Below the pieces are notes generated by a model. The model did not search any database, had not been told where the DNA came from, and saw nothing but the letters and a program-made list of their open reading frames with translations. Of a DNA stretch of 39,107 nt, positions 24,269 to 32,073 are shown one piece after another; within the stretch, counting starts at the first letter, position 1, and each line of letters starts with the position of its first letter. The position numbers and the translations under genes were made by a program. This DNA is from an uncultured Eubacteriales bacterium (lineage in GTDB: Bacteria; Bacillota; Clostridia; Christensenellales; Aristaeellaceae): the NCBI GenBank assembly GCA_902765395.1, contig CACWZP010000029.1:1-39107 (forward strand), in the 5' to 3' direction.

Positions 24269-24299
24269 TGACAAAGCCTGCAGTCTGTTGACTTTGTCA
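24269..24299. repeat. Second inverted repeat after the terminator
   Basis: TGACAAAG (24269-24276) is complementary to CTTTGTCA (24292-24299), with CAGAC/GTCTG offering another pairing. It may be the remnant of an element end. Confidence 0.4.
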
Positions 24300-24336
24300 A
24301 GCAATTGGTGTCAACTGTATCGGGAAAACCCTGGTT

Positions 24337-24477
24337 TTACACCCCCACGGCGGAGACGATGCCGGGCATCTGCTGCACCTTGTCCAGCAGCGCCTCGCAC
24401 TTCACCGCGCCGCGCAGGCTGATCTCGGCGGCCGTGGCGAAGCTGAACCGCGTCAGGCCCGACAGAGGATTCCCCAT
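24337..24477 (-). pseudogene. Orphan 46-codon fragment, possible C-terminal remnant
   Basis: A minus-strand frame with GC-rich coding-like composition encodes MGNPLSGLTRFSFATAAE.. and ends KVQQMPGIVSAVGV. The last 30 residues look like the final beta-alpha-beta of an ACT-like or other ferredoxin-like domain (V..EALLDKVQQMPGI). No ribosome-binding site precedes the ATG, and the sequence upstream turns AT-rich and non-coding. I read it as the tail of a lost gene; a short real gene is possible. The remaining bases of 24154-24634 show no other gene. Confidence 0.3.
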
Positions 24478-24634
24478 TCGCCCACGCTCATTTCGTTGCT
24501 TTTTCAGGTGAGTTTATAATCTCGTCATAACAGATATTTCAGCAAACATCAACAGGAATTTGGTGAAATATAGGGCTTTCGGGGGCTGCGTAAGGAAATA
24601 ACCCATTGGAACCACAGGCTTACCATCATATCCG

Positions 24635-24663
24635 TTGACATTTAATATAAGTTGTGCTATATT
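24635..24663 (+). promoter_or_regulatory. Promoter of fabD
   Basis: Consensus TTGACA (24635-24640), a 17-bp spacer and TATATT (24658-24663); start predicted near 24670. Confidence 0.85.
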
Positions 24664-24695
24664 ATTGGCATGGAAATACAGATGATCTTGTATTG

Positions 24696-24717
24696 AAAAC
24701 CATAAATATGGTTTTTT
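24696..24717 (+). promoter_or_regulatory. Palindrome with T tract in the fabD leader
   Basis: The 20-bp perfect palindrome AAAACCATAAATATGGTTTT (24696-24715) is followed by further T residues. It lies about 25 nt after the predicted start site and 38 nt before the fabD ATG. It could be a repressor operator for fatty-acid genes or a weak attenuator hairpin. It does not fit the FapR or FabT consensus I know. Confidence 0.45.
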
Positions 24718-24754
24718 GATACTGTTTTACATTGCTTTGAATGGAGAGAATGAC

Positions 24755-25687
24755 ATGAAGATCGCGTTTATGTTTTCCGGCCAGGGGGCCCAGTTCCCCG
24801 GCATGATGAAGGACCTGTGCGCGTGCGAGCCCGCGTCGAGGCTGCTGTTTCAGGTGGCGGATGCCGCGCTGGGCCGCGACATCTCCAGCCTGTGCTTCGA
24901 GGGCACCCAGGAGGAGCTGAACCTGACCCACAACACCCAGCCCTGCGTGCTGGCGGCGGACCTGGCCGCGGCGGCGGCCCTGATGTCCCACGACATCGAG
25001 CCGGAAGGCGTGGCGGGGTTCTCCCTGGGCGAATACGCGGCGCTGGCCTTCGCCGAGGCCATCGACGTGGACGAGGTCTTCCCGATGATCCAGTTCCGCG
25101 CGGACAGCATGCAGGATGCCGTGGCTCCGGGCGTGGGCGCGATGGCGGCCATGCTGGGCGGCTCCCCCGAGGCGGTGGAGGCCGTGTGCGCGGCGGTGAC
25201 GGAGGGCTACGTGGTGGCCGCCAACTACAACTGCCCCACCCAGACGGTGATCTCTGGCGAGGCGGCGGCCGTGGAGCAGGCCATCGCCCTGGCCCGGGAG
25301 CAGCGCATCCGAGGGAAGCTGCTGGCGGTGAGCGCGCCGTTCCACTGCGCGCTGATGGAGCCGGCGGCGAAGAAGCTGGAGGCGCTGTTCGCCGAAAAGA
25401 CATTCGCGGAGCCGAAGATTCCCGTGTACATGAACGTGGACGGCGCGGTGTGCCCGGGCGCGGCGGCCATCCCCGGCCTGCTGGTGAAGCAGGCCATGAG
25501 CCCGGTGCGCTGGGTGCAGACGCTTAAAAACATGCGCGCCGACGGCTTCGACACCTTCATCGAGTGCGGCCCCGGCAGGACCCTTTCCGGCCTGGCCGCC
25601 AAGACGCTGGAGGACGCCACCATCCTGCGGGTGGGCGACGCGGCTTCGCTGAAGGAGACGCTGGAAGCGCTGGCGCACAGGGATTAG
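24755..25687 (+). CDS. fabD: Malonyl-CoA:ACP transacylase FabD
   Basis: FabD loads malonyl groups onto acyl carrier protein for fatty-acid synthesis. The 310-residue protein has GQGAQ (9-13), nucleophile Ser90 in GFSLGEYAAL (GHSLGE in most members, so the His next to Ser is Phe here), and catalytic His197 in SAPFHCALM. The C-terminus contains ECGPGRTLSGLAAKT. The ATG at 24755 follows GGAGAGA. The next gene encodes a carboxyltransferase that could make acyl-CoA extender units. No other fab gene is in the window. Confidence 0.94.
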   Translation: MKIAFMFSGQGAQFPGMMKDLCACEPASRLLFQVADAALGRDISSLCFEGTQEELNLTHNTQPCVLAADLAAAAALMSHDIEPEGVAGFSLGEYAALAFAEAIDVDEVFPMIQFRADSMQDAVAPGVGAMAAMLGGSPEAVEAVCAAVTEGYVVAANYNCPTQTVISGEAAAVEQAIALAREQRIRGKLLAVSAPFHCALMEPAAKKLEALFAEKTFAEPKIPVYMNVDGAVCPGAAAIPGLLVKQAMSPVRWVQTLKNMRADGFDTFIECGPGRTLSGLAAKTLEDATILRVGDAASLKETLEALAHRD

Positions 25688-25689
25688 GG

Positions 25690-25800
25690 ACGAGGGATCA
25701 GGGATCAGGAGTAGTGGCTGCGCAGCAATGAACCCGGAGCCCCGGTCATAGTGCAGCGGTATTCTATGTTCCCTGTTTCCCGGATTTCTCCTCCGTTCAA
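25690..25800. repeat. Degenerate repeat-like spacer after fabD
   Basis: GAGGGATCAGGGATCAGGAG at the left and TTCCCTGTTTCCCGG..TCTCCTCC at the right are imperfectly complementary and resemble in style the GGAATGAGGAGTGAGGAAT arms at 4906-5008. Probably a decayed intergenic repeat. Confidence 0.35.
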
Positions 25801-25825
25801 AAAACCTGTATTACGAGGAACAGCC

Positions 25826-27277
25826 ATGGATCAAAAACTCGTTGAAAAACAACATAAAAAGGGCAAGCTCTATGTGGAGGAGCGCCTGGCGCTGCTGTTC
25901 GACGACCAGCATTACCAGGAGCTGACCACGCCCGAGACCCGGGATGGCGTGTATATCTGCGAGGGGCAGGTGTCCGGCAAGCGGGTGATCGTCGCTGCCC
26001 AGGACTTCACCTACAAGGGCGGCACGCTGGGGCTGAAGCACGGCCAGAACATCGCCAGGGGGCTGGACCGCGCCATCCGCAAGAAGTGTCCCTTCATCTC
26101 CATCAACGACTCCGGCGGCGCGCGCATCCAGGAGGGCATCGACGCGCTTGCCGGCTATGGCGACATCTTCTATCGCAACGTGAAGGCCTCCGGGCGCATC
26201 CCGCAGATCTCCATGATCCTGGGGCCCTGCGCCGGCGGCGCTGTGTATTCGCCCGGCATCACGGACTTCATCTTCATGACCGAGAAGATCAGCCAGATGT
26301 TCATCACCGGCCCGAAGGTGATCCACGCCGTGACGGGCGAGACCATCACCGGCGAGGCCCTGGGCGGCACCGTGATGCACGGGGCCAACAGCGGCGTGGC
26401 CCACTTTTGCGCCGACACCGAGCTGGAGTGCTTCCTGGCGGTGCGGCGGCTGGTGGGCATGATCCCCTCCAACTGCCGGGACCGCAGGCTGCACGCCTAC
26501 CTGGACAGCAACGCCCCCATATTCAACTTCCAGATGCCCCAGGACAGCCACCGGGGCTATGACATCAGCGAGATCATCGCCAACATATTCGACGTGAAGT
26601 CGTTCATGGAGCTGCAGCCGGACTTTGCCCGCTCCATCGTCATCGGCCTGGCGAAGCTGGGCGGGGAGACCGTGGGCATCATCGCCAACCAGCCCCGGTA
26701 CATGGCCGGCGTGCTGGACTGCAATTCCAGCGACAAGGCCGCCCGGTTCGTGCGCTTCTGCGACGCCTTCCGCATCCCCATCGTCACGTTCACCGACGTG
26801 CCGGGATACCTGCCGGGCATCGCCCAGGAGCAGGCCGGCATCATCCGCCACGGCGCGAAGCTGCTCTATGCCTTCTCCGAGGCCACCGTGCCGAAGATCA
26901 ACGTGATCCTGCACAAGGCCTACGGCGGCGCCTATATCGCCATGAACAGCGTGCACATCGGCGCGGACTGCGTGTTCAGCTGGCCCGGGGCCGAGGTGGC
27001 CGTCATGGGCGAACAGGGGGCGGTGGAGATCCTCTACGCCCGGGAGACCCGCAGCATGGACAGCCAGCATGCCCGCGCGTTCCTGGACGAAAAGGCCGCC
27101 CAGTATCGCTGCGAGGTGATGAACACGCGGCTGGGCCTGAAGCGCGGCTACATCACCGCCGAGATCCGCCCGGAGGAGACCCGCGACAAGCTGATTGAAC
27201 AGCTGAACAGCCTGGGTTACAAGGCCGCCATCCGCAGGATCGTCGCCCGGCGGCGGCACGGGAATATCCCGCTGTAA
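25826..27277 (+). CDS. Acyl-CoA carboxyltransferase subunit (PccB/MmdA family)
   Basis: This 483-residue protein is the carboxyltransferase component of biotin-dependent acetyl-/propionyl-CoA carboxylases or decarboxylases. It has the two crotonase-like halves. In the first half are FTYKGGTLGLKHGQNIARG, SINDSGGARIQEG (about 91-103) and LGPCAGGAVYSPGITDF (about 131-147). In the second half are VTFTDVPGYLPGIAQEQAGIIRHGAK and HKAYGGAYIAMNS (about 368-380), the two oxyanion regions. It is about 30 residues shorter than typical PccB, mostly at the N-terminus. The ATG at 25826 follows GAGGAACAG. No biotin carboxylase, biotin carrier or membrane decarboxylase subunit is nearby, so the substrate is open. 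Its position after fabD favours malonyl-CoA supply. Confidence 0.88.
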   Translation: MDQKLVEKQHKKGKLYVEERLALLFDDQHYQELTTPETRDGVYICEGQVSGKRVIVAAQDFTYKGGTLGLKHGQNIARGLDRAIRKKCPFISINDSGGARIQEGIDALAGYGDIFYRNVKASGRIPQISMILGPCAGGAVYSPGITDFIFMTEKISQMFITGPKVIHAVTGETITGEALGGTVMHGANSGVAHFCADTELECFLAVRRLVGMIPSNCRDRRLHAYLDSNAPIFNFQMPQDSHRGYDISEIIANIFDVKSFMELQPDFARSIVIGLAKLGGETVGIIANQPRYMAGVLDCNSSDKAARFVRFCDAFRIPIVTFTDVPGYLPGIAQEQAGIIRHGAKLLYAFSEATVPKINVILHKAYGGAYIAMNSVHIGADCVFSWPGAEVAVMGEQGAVEILYARETRSMDSQHARAFLDEKAAQYRCEVMNTRLGLKRGYITAEIRPEETRDKLIEQLNSLGYKAAIRRIVARRRHGNIPL

Positions 27278-27338
27278 AGCGCAAAGGAACCGCACCAACA
27301 GGAATACCGCCGCCCGGAGCGGCTGCTGTATCCGCCAA

Positions 27339-27367
27339 GCCTCCCCATTTCGAGGGGGGAGGCTTTT
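27339..27367 (+). terminator. Intrinsic terminator after the carboxyltransferase
   Basis: GCCTCCCC (27339-27346) pairs with GGGGAGGC (27356-27363), then TTTT. Confidence 0.88.
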
Positions 27368-27394
27368 CTTACCCCGCAACCCATGCGAAAAACG

Positions 27395-27423
27395 TTGAAA
27401 GATCGCGTTAAGTATGGTATGAT
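27395..27423 (+). promoter_or_regulatory. Promoter of the Cys-repeat lipoprotein
   Basis: TTGAAA (27395-27400), a 17-bp spacer and TATGAT (27418-27423) with an extended TGG. Confidence 0.65.
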
Positions 27424-27471
27424 TATCCTGTGAGATCGTGCAAGCCCGCCCGACTCACAGGAGGGATAACC

Positions 27472-29097
27472 ATGAAGCGCGTTTTGAAGCGATATTACAA
27501 GCCTATTTTGGTACTGGCACTGCTGGGCCTGATCGGCGCGGTTTTGTGCGGGTGCATGCCTGACGAGGATTGTGAACATGAATTTGTATTGCTCGAGAGC
27601 CAGGCTTATGTGATGAACTCACCGGAGACAGAGATTCCGAAAGTTGGTGTATTGCCGATCGTGTCCTGCGGCGAGCGTGGCTATTGGTATGATAAGTATA
27701 GCTGCGCAAAGTGCAGTGGCATCATCTATCGCAGAGCGAGTGATGAGCTGGTTATACAGCAGCATGATATGTCCCCGTGGATGAGCCTCGTGAAGCCCGC
27801 ATGCACGCAGGCGGGCACGGAGAAGCGGTACTGCCGGAGGGACTGCTGTTTCATAAATGGCGATGACATCAACAGTAACAAGATGTATGAGACCCGCACG
27901 GTCCCGGCGCTGGGCCACAACTACAAGAAGATCGACGCTGTCCCGGCCACCTGCACGGAGGCGGGCCGCACCGGCGGAAAGAAGTGCACGCGCTGCGGGC
28001 ATGTCTCCGGTCTCGAGACCATCCCCGCCCTGGGCCACGATTGGGGCGAGCCGATCTACACCTGGAAAAACGACCACGCAACCTGCGACGCCATCCGCGT
28101 ATGCAATCGGGATGCCAGCCACGTGGAAGGCGCAAAGGCGACCGTGCTTGCCCGGAGCACCGGCGACATCTGCACCGAGGGGCGCTCCATCGTTTACACG
28201 GCGACCTTCCCCAGGGACACCGCTTTTACCACGCAGACCTTCACCGAGCAGCAGCCCGCCGGCCACACGCCGCAGGTCATCCCCGCCGTGACCGCCACCT
28301 GTGCCGAGACCGGCCTGACGGAGGGGCAGAAGTGCAGCGTCTGCGGCGAGATCCTCGTGGCACAGAAGACCATTCCCATCGACCCGGACAACCACGTCGG
28401 CGCTTTGACGCTTGTCCCCGGCCGGGCGGCCACCTGTGTCAGCGAAGGCGCGAAGGACGGCTTCTACTGCTCGGCCTGCAAGGCGACCGTGCAGGAGACC
28501 ATTCCCATCGACCCGAACAACCACCTCATGGCGAAGGTCGTCGAGGGCACGGCGGCCACCTGCACGGAGGCTGGCCTGAGCAGCTACACCGTGTGCGCGG
28601 ACTGTGGCGTGGTGGTGACTGCCCAGAAGGAGCTTCCCGCCCTGGGCCACACCGGCGGCAAAGCGACCTGCACAGAGGCGGCGGTCTGCACCCGATGCGG
28701 CGAATCCTATGGAGAGCTGGGCGAGCACGTGATGGTGGAAGTGGAGCCCGCCGTGGAGCCCAGCTGTGAATCCCCCGGCATGACGGCATACTACCGATGC
28801 AGCGTGTGCGAGGAGTACGAGATCCCCAGCGAGCCCTACGGCGAAGCCCTGGGCCATACCGGCGGCACCGCCACCTGCAAGGAGCAGGCCGTGTGCACCC
28901 GCTGCGGCGAGCCCTATGGCGAACTGGATGCGCACAGCTATGCCAGCACCGGCGAATCCTGGGAAGGTGAGGAAACGGTTGACGAGAAGCGATACGCCAC
29001 ATGGGGCCATTTCGAGGAGTGCTCCGTCTGCGAAGACGTTAGAAAGGTTGAAGACGGGCGGAAAGAGATCCAGGAGGAACTGGGCCCGACTGGTTGA
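27472..29097 (+). CDS. Lipoprotein with tandem CxxC/GH repeats
   Basis: This 541-residue secreted protein has a Lys/Arg-rich N-terminus, a hydrophobic segment and lipobox LCGC, so lipidation at Cys near residue 25 is predicted. The mature part contains about seven degenerate repeats of the pattern A(L/I)GH...ATCTEAG...CxxCG....IP, as in TGGKKCTRCGHVSGLETIPALGH and LTEGQKCSVCGEILVAQKTIP. The shorter version, GHTGG.ATC.E.AVCTRCGE.YGEL, occurs twice near the C-terminus. Such repeats are common in surface proteins of gut Clostridia and may bind metal or form disulfides. The ATG at 27472 follows AGGAGGG. The first 350 bases are less GC-rich than the repeats, suggesting a composite origin. Confidence 0.82.
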   Translation: MKRVLKRYYKPILVLALLGLIGAVLCGCMPDEDCEHEFVLLESQAYVMNSPETEIPKVGVLPIVSCGERGYWYDKYSCAKCSGIIYRRASDELVIQQHDMSPWMSLVKPACTQAGTEKRYCRRDCCFINGDDINSNKMYETRTVPALGHNYKKIDAVPATCTEAGRTGGKKCTRCGHVSGLETIPALGHDWGEPIYTWKNDHATCDAIRVCNRDASHVEGAKATVLARSTGDICTEGRSIVYTATFPRDTAFTTQTFTEQQPAGHTPQVIPAVTATCAETGLTEGQKCSVCGEILVAQKTIPIDPDNHVGALTLVPGRAATCVSEGAKDGFYCSACKATVQETIPIDPNNHLMAKVVEGTAATCTEAGLSSYTVCADCGVVVTAQKELPALGHTGGKATCTEAAVCTRCGESYGELGEHVMVEVEPAVEPSCESPGMTAYYRCSVCEEYEIPSEPYGEALGHTGGTATCKEQAVCTRCGEPYGELDAHSYASTGESWEGEETVDEKRYATWGHFEECSVCEDVRKVEDGRKEIQEELGPTG

Positions 29098-29103
29098 GCG
29101 CAC

Positions 29104-29132
29104 TTTACAATTCCATAATTCCCTGTTATAAT
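29104..29132 (+). promoter_or_regulatory. Promoter of the DUF4428 gene
   Basis: TTTACA (29104-29109), a 17-bp spacer and TATAAT (29127-29132). Confidence 0.7.
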
Positions 29133-29171
29133 ATAGACGGAATATTACCAACCGTTGAGGAGGGATGGATC

Positions 29172-30071
29172 ATGGGACTTTTCAGCAAGAAGGTATGTGA
29201 CATCTGCGGCGGCGACATCGGCCTGCTGGGCAACCGCAAGCTGGAGGACGGCAACCTGTGCAAGGACTGCGCCAGGAAGCTCTCGCCCTTCATGACTGAC
29301 CGTCGCCAGTCCACCGTGGCGGAGATCCGCCAGCACCTGGCCTATCGCGCCGGCAACATGGCCGTGCTGGCCAGCGTTCATCCCACTAACGTGCTGGGCG
29401 GCGCCACCAAGGTCTACATCGACGAGGCCGCGGGCAAGTTCTTCGTCACCCGCAGCCGCAACTGGCGCGACGAGAACCCGGACGTGATCGACTTCAGCCA
29501 GGTCATCGACGTGCGCACCGAGGTCACCGAGCACCGCACCGAGGAGTATCACAACGATCCCCAGGGCCGCCGCGTGTCCTTCAACCCGCCGCGCTATCGC
29601 TATTCCTACGAGTTCGACACCACCATCCTGGTGGATTCGCCCTACTTCAACGAGATCCGCTTCGAGCTGACCGAGCAGCGCCCGGAGCGCCAGCATGACC
29701 AGGTCTACAACTATTACGAGCAGCTGGCCGACACCCTGCACGCCGCGCTGATGCCCGCCCAGGCGGCCCGGCCCGCCAATGTCGCCGACGCCCTGAGCGC
29801 CACCATCGCCAAGGCCGTGGCCTCCATGACCAGCGCCGCCAAGCCCGCTGCGCCCGCGCCCGCCGCCCAGCCCGTGGACGACGGCAAGTGGACCTGCGCC
29901 TGCGGCGCGGTGAACGCCGGCAACTTCTGCACCAACTGCGGCGCGAAGAAGCCCGAGCCGGTGAAGGTGTTCCGCTGCGACAAGTGCGGCTGGACGCCCG
30001 AGGATCCCACCAACCCGCCCAAATTCTGCCCCAACTGCGGCGACCCCTTCAACATGGCCGACGCCCACTGA
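29172..30071 (+). CDS. DUF4428-family protein with C-terminal zinc ribbons
   Basis: This 299-residue protein is cytoplasmic by prediction. The N-terminal DUF4428 treble-clef-like motif has CDICGG (Cys9, Cys12) and CKDC (Cys30, Cys33) around the hallmark LGNRKLEDG. A middle beta-rich domain (about 60-200) contains FFVTRSRNW, VIDVRTEVTE and TTILVDSPYFNEIRFEL. After an Ala/Pro-rich linker come two zinc ribbons: WTCACGAVNAGNFCTNCGAKKP and FRCDKCGW..KFCPNCGDPF. The ATG at 29172 follows GAGGAGGG. The biochemical role of the family is not known to me. It has its own promoter and terminator. Confidence 0.87.
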   Translation: MGLFSKKVCDICGGDIGLLGNRKLEDGNLCKDCARKLSPFMTDRRQSTVAEIRQHLAYRAGNMAVLASVHPTNVLGGATKVYIDEAAGKFFVTRSRNWRDENPDVIDFSQVIDVRTEVTEHRTEEYHNDPQGRRVSFNPPRYRYSYEFDTTILVDSPYFNEIRFELTEQRPERQHDQVYNYYEQLADTLHAALMPAQAARPANVADALSATIAKAVASMTSAAKPAAPAPAAQPVDDGKWTCACGAVNAGNFCTNCGAKKPEPVKVFRCDKCGWTPEDPTNPPKFCPNCGDPFNMADAH

Positions 30072-30082
30072 TTGCGCGATGG

Positions 30083-30115
30083 GGGAGCGGCGCCTTCGGG
30101 CCCCGCTCCCTTTTT
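30083..30115 (+). terminator. Intrinsic terminator after the DUF4428 gene
   Basis: GGGAGCGG..GCC and GGC..CCGCTCCC form a stem with a TTCG loop, followed by five T residues. Confidence 0.93.
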
Positions 30116-30219
30116 GCTGCCCTTTGCCTGCAAACCGGAAGGAGGGCCGTCTGTCCCGCAGCTCAGCGGATGCCGCCCGGCCCACCTTTGTTAAATATCG
30201 GCCCCCGCCTCCAAAAGTA

Positions 30220-30249
30220 TGGACAAACCCCCTGTGATTGTGCTATAAT
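30220..30249 (+). promoter_or_regulatory. tRNA promoter
   Basis: TGGACA (30220-30225), an 18-bp spacer and extended -10 TGCTATAAT (TATAAT 30244-30249), about 40 bp before tRNA-Thr. Confidence 0.7.
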
Positions 30250-30289
30250 CTTTAAATGTCAGCAGCGGTCGGCGGTGTTCCGCAATCGC

Positions 30290-30365
30290 GCCAATGTAGC
30301 TCAGTTGGCAGAGCAGCGGTTTCGTAAACCGCAGGTCAAGGGTTCGAGTCCCTTCATTGGCTCCA
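30290..30365 (+). tRNA. tRNA-Thr (anticodon CGU)
   Basis: A complete cloverleaf of 76 nt with encoded CCA. The acceptor is GCCAATG/CATTGGC, the D-stem GCTC/GAGC, the anticodon stem GCGGT/ACCGC with loop TTCGTAA (anticodon CGT, reading ACG), and the T-arm AAGGG-TTCGAGT-CCCTT. The discriminator base is T. Confidence 0.96.
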
Positions 30366-30371
30366 TGACAA

Positions 30372-30434
30372 CGAGGTGTAGCGCTTTGGTTCGGGACCAA
30401 AAGGTCGCAGGTTCAAATCCTGTCACCTCGACCA
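30372..30434 (+). pseudogene. tRNA-Pro (CGG)-like gene lacking the D-arm
   Basis: The 63-nt sequence has a perfect acceptor stem (CGAGGTG/CACCTCG), anticodon stem TTTGG/CCAAA with loop TTCGGGA (anticodon CGG), variable loop AGGTC, T-arm GCAGG-TTCAAAT-CCTGT and encoded ACCA. Between position 9 and the anticodon stem only GCGC remains, where a 4-bp D-stem and loop are expected. Normal bacterial tRNA-Pro has GCGC on both sides of the D-loop, so a deletion between these short repeats would give this product. Bacterial tRNAs without a D-arm are not known to work in general translation, so I call it a pseudogene. An assembly error should also be excluded. Confidence 0.8.
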
Positions 30435-30473
30435 AAGCCTGTCAGGAAATGTCCTTTCCTGGCAGGCTTTTTT
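30435..30473 (+). terminator. Intrinsic terminator of the tRNA operon
   Basis: A 15-bp stem (30435-30449 with 30455-30469, one G-T pair), a 5-nt loop and six T residues. Confidence 0.94.
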
Positions 30474-30620
30474 CTACCCTTTGCACAAAAATAGTGGATT
30501 CTGCCGGATTGCCCTCAAATTCGATGCACTTGGATGACAACCGATTTTGTTTGATAAATGTACAATATGTCTGGTTGCTTTCACAGAACACGCTTTGGCC
30601 TGACAAAAACCAATGAAACC

Positions 30621-30696
30621 AAAGGGTCGATTATGCTTTTAGAAGCAATGAACACCACGGGTTTCTGACCCTTTTCGCATCGGGCTAAAGGGTCGA
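30621..30696. repeat. Three copies of AAAGGGTCGA-type motif
   Basis: AAAGGGTCGA occurs at 30621-30630 and 30687-30696 as direct repeats, with the complement GACCCTTT at 30667-30674 between them, which can form a hairpin with either copy. It is a candidate regulator-binding cluster or element remnant. Confidence 0.4.
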
Positions 30697-30733
30697 ATAA
30701 AACGATAACCAAATAACGGATAAAGTAACATAA

Positions 30734-30781
30734 AGGTCATTGCGAGCTGTGTGTCTTGGCGGACCTGCATCGCAATGACCT
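30734..30781. repeat. GTCATTGCGA-type palindromic repeat
   Basis: AGGTCATTGCGA (30734-30745) and its exact complement TCGCAATGACCT (30770-30781) flank 24 nt. The GTCATTGCGAG core is a widespread REP- or MITE-like repeat terminus in bacterial genomes, so this is probably an inserted short element. Confidence 0.65.
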
Positions 30782-30993
30782 CGTGGCATGTGCCATGTGT
30801 ATTAGGTTTGAAGTCAAACCCATGAACGCGGCAATCGCGAATGGCCAGAATATCGAGAAAAAACCAAGGGAAAGTTAATCTAAAATTCACATTAGTATGT
30901 TAAACTATCAAGGCATGACACAGGAAACCTCTTCCATAAGTATATGTGGTCCAACTGCGCCCGATAGTTAATAATTAATGAGGAGTGGCATTT

Positions 30994-32073
30994 ATGCCTG
31001 ATGCGATCGTCTCATTGCAACATGTGGACAAATGGTATGGGGAAAACCATGTTGTCAAAGATCTGAACCTTGATATCCTTGAGGGCGAGTTCCTGACACT
31101 GCTCGGCCCGTCCGGCTGCGGTAAAACCACGACCCTGCGCATGATTGCGGGCTTTGAAGACGCCACCTCTGGCACGATTACCGTGCAGGGAGAGCGTGTT
31201 GAGGAAAAGGAGCCTTATCAGCGCGACGTCAATACGGTTTTTCAGAACTACTCGCTGTTTCCGCATTTGACGGTCTACGATAACGTCGCCTATGGTCCGT
31301 CCATAAAAAAGGTTCCTAAGGCGGAGATTCGGAAGCGTGTAACGGAGATGCTTCATTTGGTGCAGATGGACGGCTACGAAAAGCGCAAGCCCGAAGCGCT
31401 CTCCGGCGGTCAGAAACAACGCGTGGCCATTGCACGCGCGCTGATCAACAATCCCCGCGTACTGCTGCTGGACGAGCCGCTCGGCGCTCTGGATCTCAAG
31501 CTGCGCAAGCAGATGCAGATCGAGCTCAAGCGCCTTCAGAAGAAGCTCGGCATCACCTTCGTCTATGTCACTCACGACCAGGAGGAGGCCATGACCATGT
31601 CCGACCGCATCGCGGTCATACGCAACGGGGTTATCCTCCAGATCGGCGCGCCCATGGAAATCTACGACCGGCCGAACTGCCGCTTTGTCGCGGACTTCAT
31701 CGGCGAATCGAATGTGCTCTCCGGAACGGTGCGCCGCGTAAACGGAACGAGTCTTTCGGTGGAAACGCCCGACGGGATGGTCCTCACCCATGGCGATGGC
31801 TTCCGTGAGGGCGAAGACATCTACATCTCTATTCGTCCCGAATACCTTTCAGTGCAAGAAAAGCCGCATGAAGGTTTTACGCTTCGCGCCAGGGTCAAGG
31901 ATTTTATCTACATGGGTACCGTCGTGAAGACGAGTCTCGACCTGCCGAATGGGCAGGAGCTCAAGCTCTCCCGCTTTGAGGCGGACTCAAGCCTTCGCGA
32001 GGGCGATGAACGCTTCGTCTGGTGGGAGCCGGAGAAATCCATCCCGATCCACCGGGAGGAGGGAGAAAGATGA
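30994..32073 (+). CDS. Polyamine-type ABC transporter ATP-binding protein
   Basis: This 359-residue ATPase is of the PotA/FbpC (MOI) family. It has Walker A GPSGCGKTT (38-46), Q-loop FQNYSLFPH, signature LSGGQKQR (136-143), Walker B VLLLDEPLGALD (about 156-167) and H-loop VTHDQEEA. The C-terminal TOBE domain (about 270-350) contains ISIRPEYLSV. The ATG at 30994 follows GAGGAGTGG. It is first of a seven-gene operon and overlaps the permease gene by ATGA. The domain layout is that of spermidine/putrescine importers. Linkage to frlBCD suggests the cargo is a cationic Amadori compound, not a polyamine (inference). Confidence 0.93.
   Translation: MPDAIVSLQHVDKWYGENHVVKDLNLDILEGEFLTLLGPSGCGKTTTLRMIAGFEDATSGTITVQGERVEEKEPYQRDVNTVFQNYSLFPHLTVYDNVAYGPSIKKVPKAEIRKRVTEMLHLVQMDGYEKRKPEALSGGQKQRVAIARALINNPRVLLLDEPLGALDLKLRKQMQIELKRLQKKLGITFVYVTHDQEEAMTMSDRIAVIRNGVILQIGAPMEIYDRPNCRFVADFIGESNVLSGTVRRVNGTSLSVETPDGMVLTHGDGFREGEDIYISIRPEYLSVQEKPHEGFTLRARVKDFIYMGTVVKTSLDLPNGQELKLSRFEADSSLREGDERFVWWEPEKSIPIHREEGER

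Larger units (their letters stand above)
30474..30993. other. 520-bp AT-rich intergenic region before the ABC-frl operon
   Basis: I see no gene here. The region is distinctly AT-rich and contains two inverted-repeat features (listed separately). AACTATC (about 30904-30910) is mirrored by GATAGTT (about 30963-30969) just before the ribosome-binding site of the ABC gene, a possible operator or leader stem. No promoter of good quality was found. Confidence 0.5.

Noticed and set aside
30290-30365. Attachment-site duplication of the tRNA-Thr 3' end within the window.
   Set aside because: No second copy of GGTTCGAGTCCCTTCATTGG was seen between 37500 and 39107.
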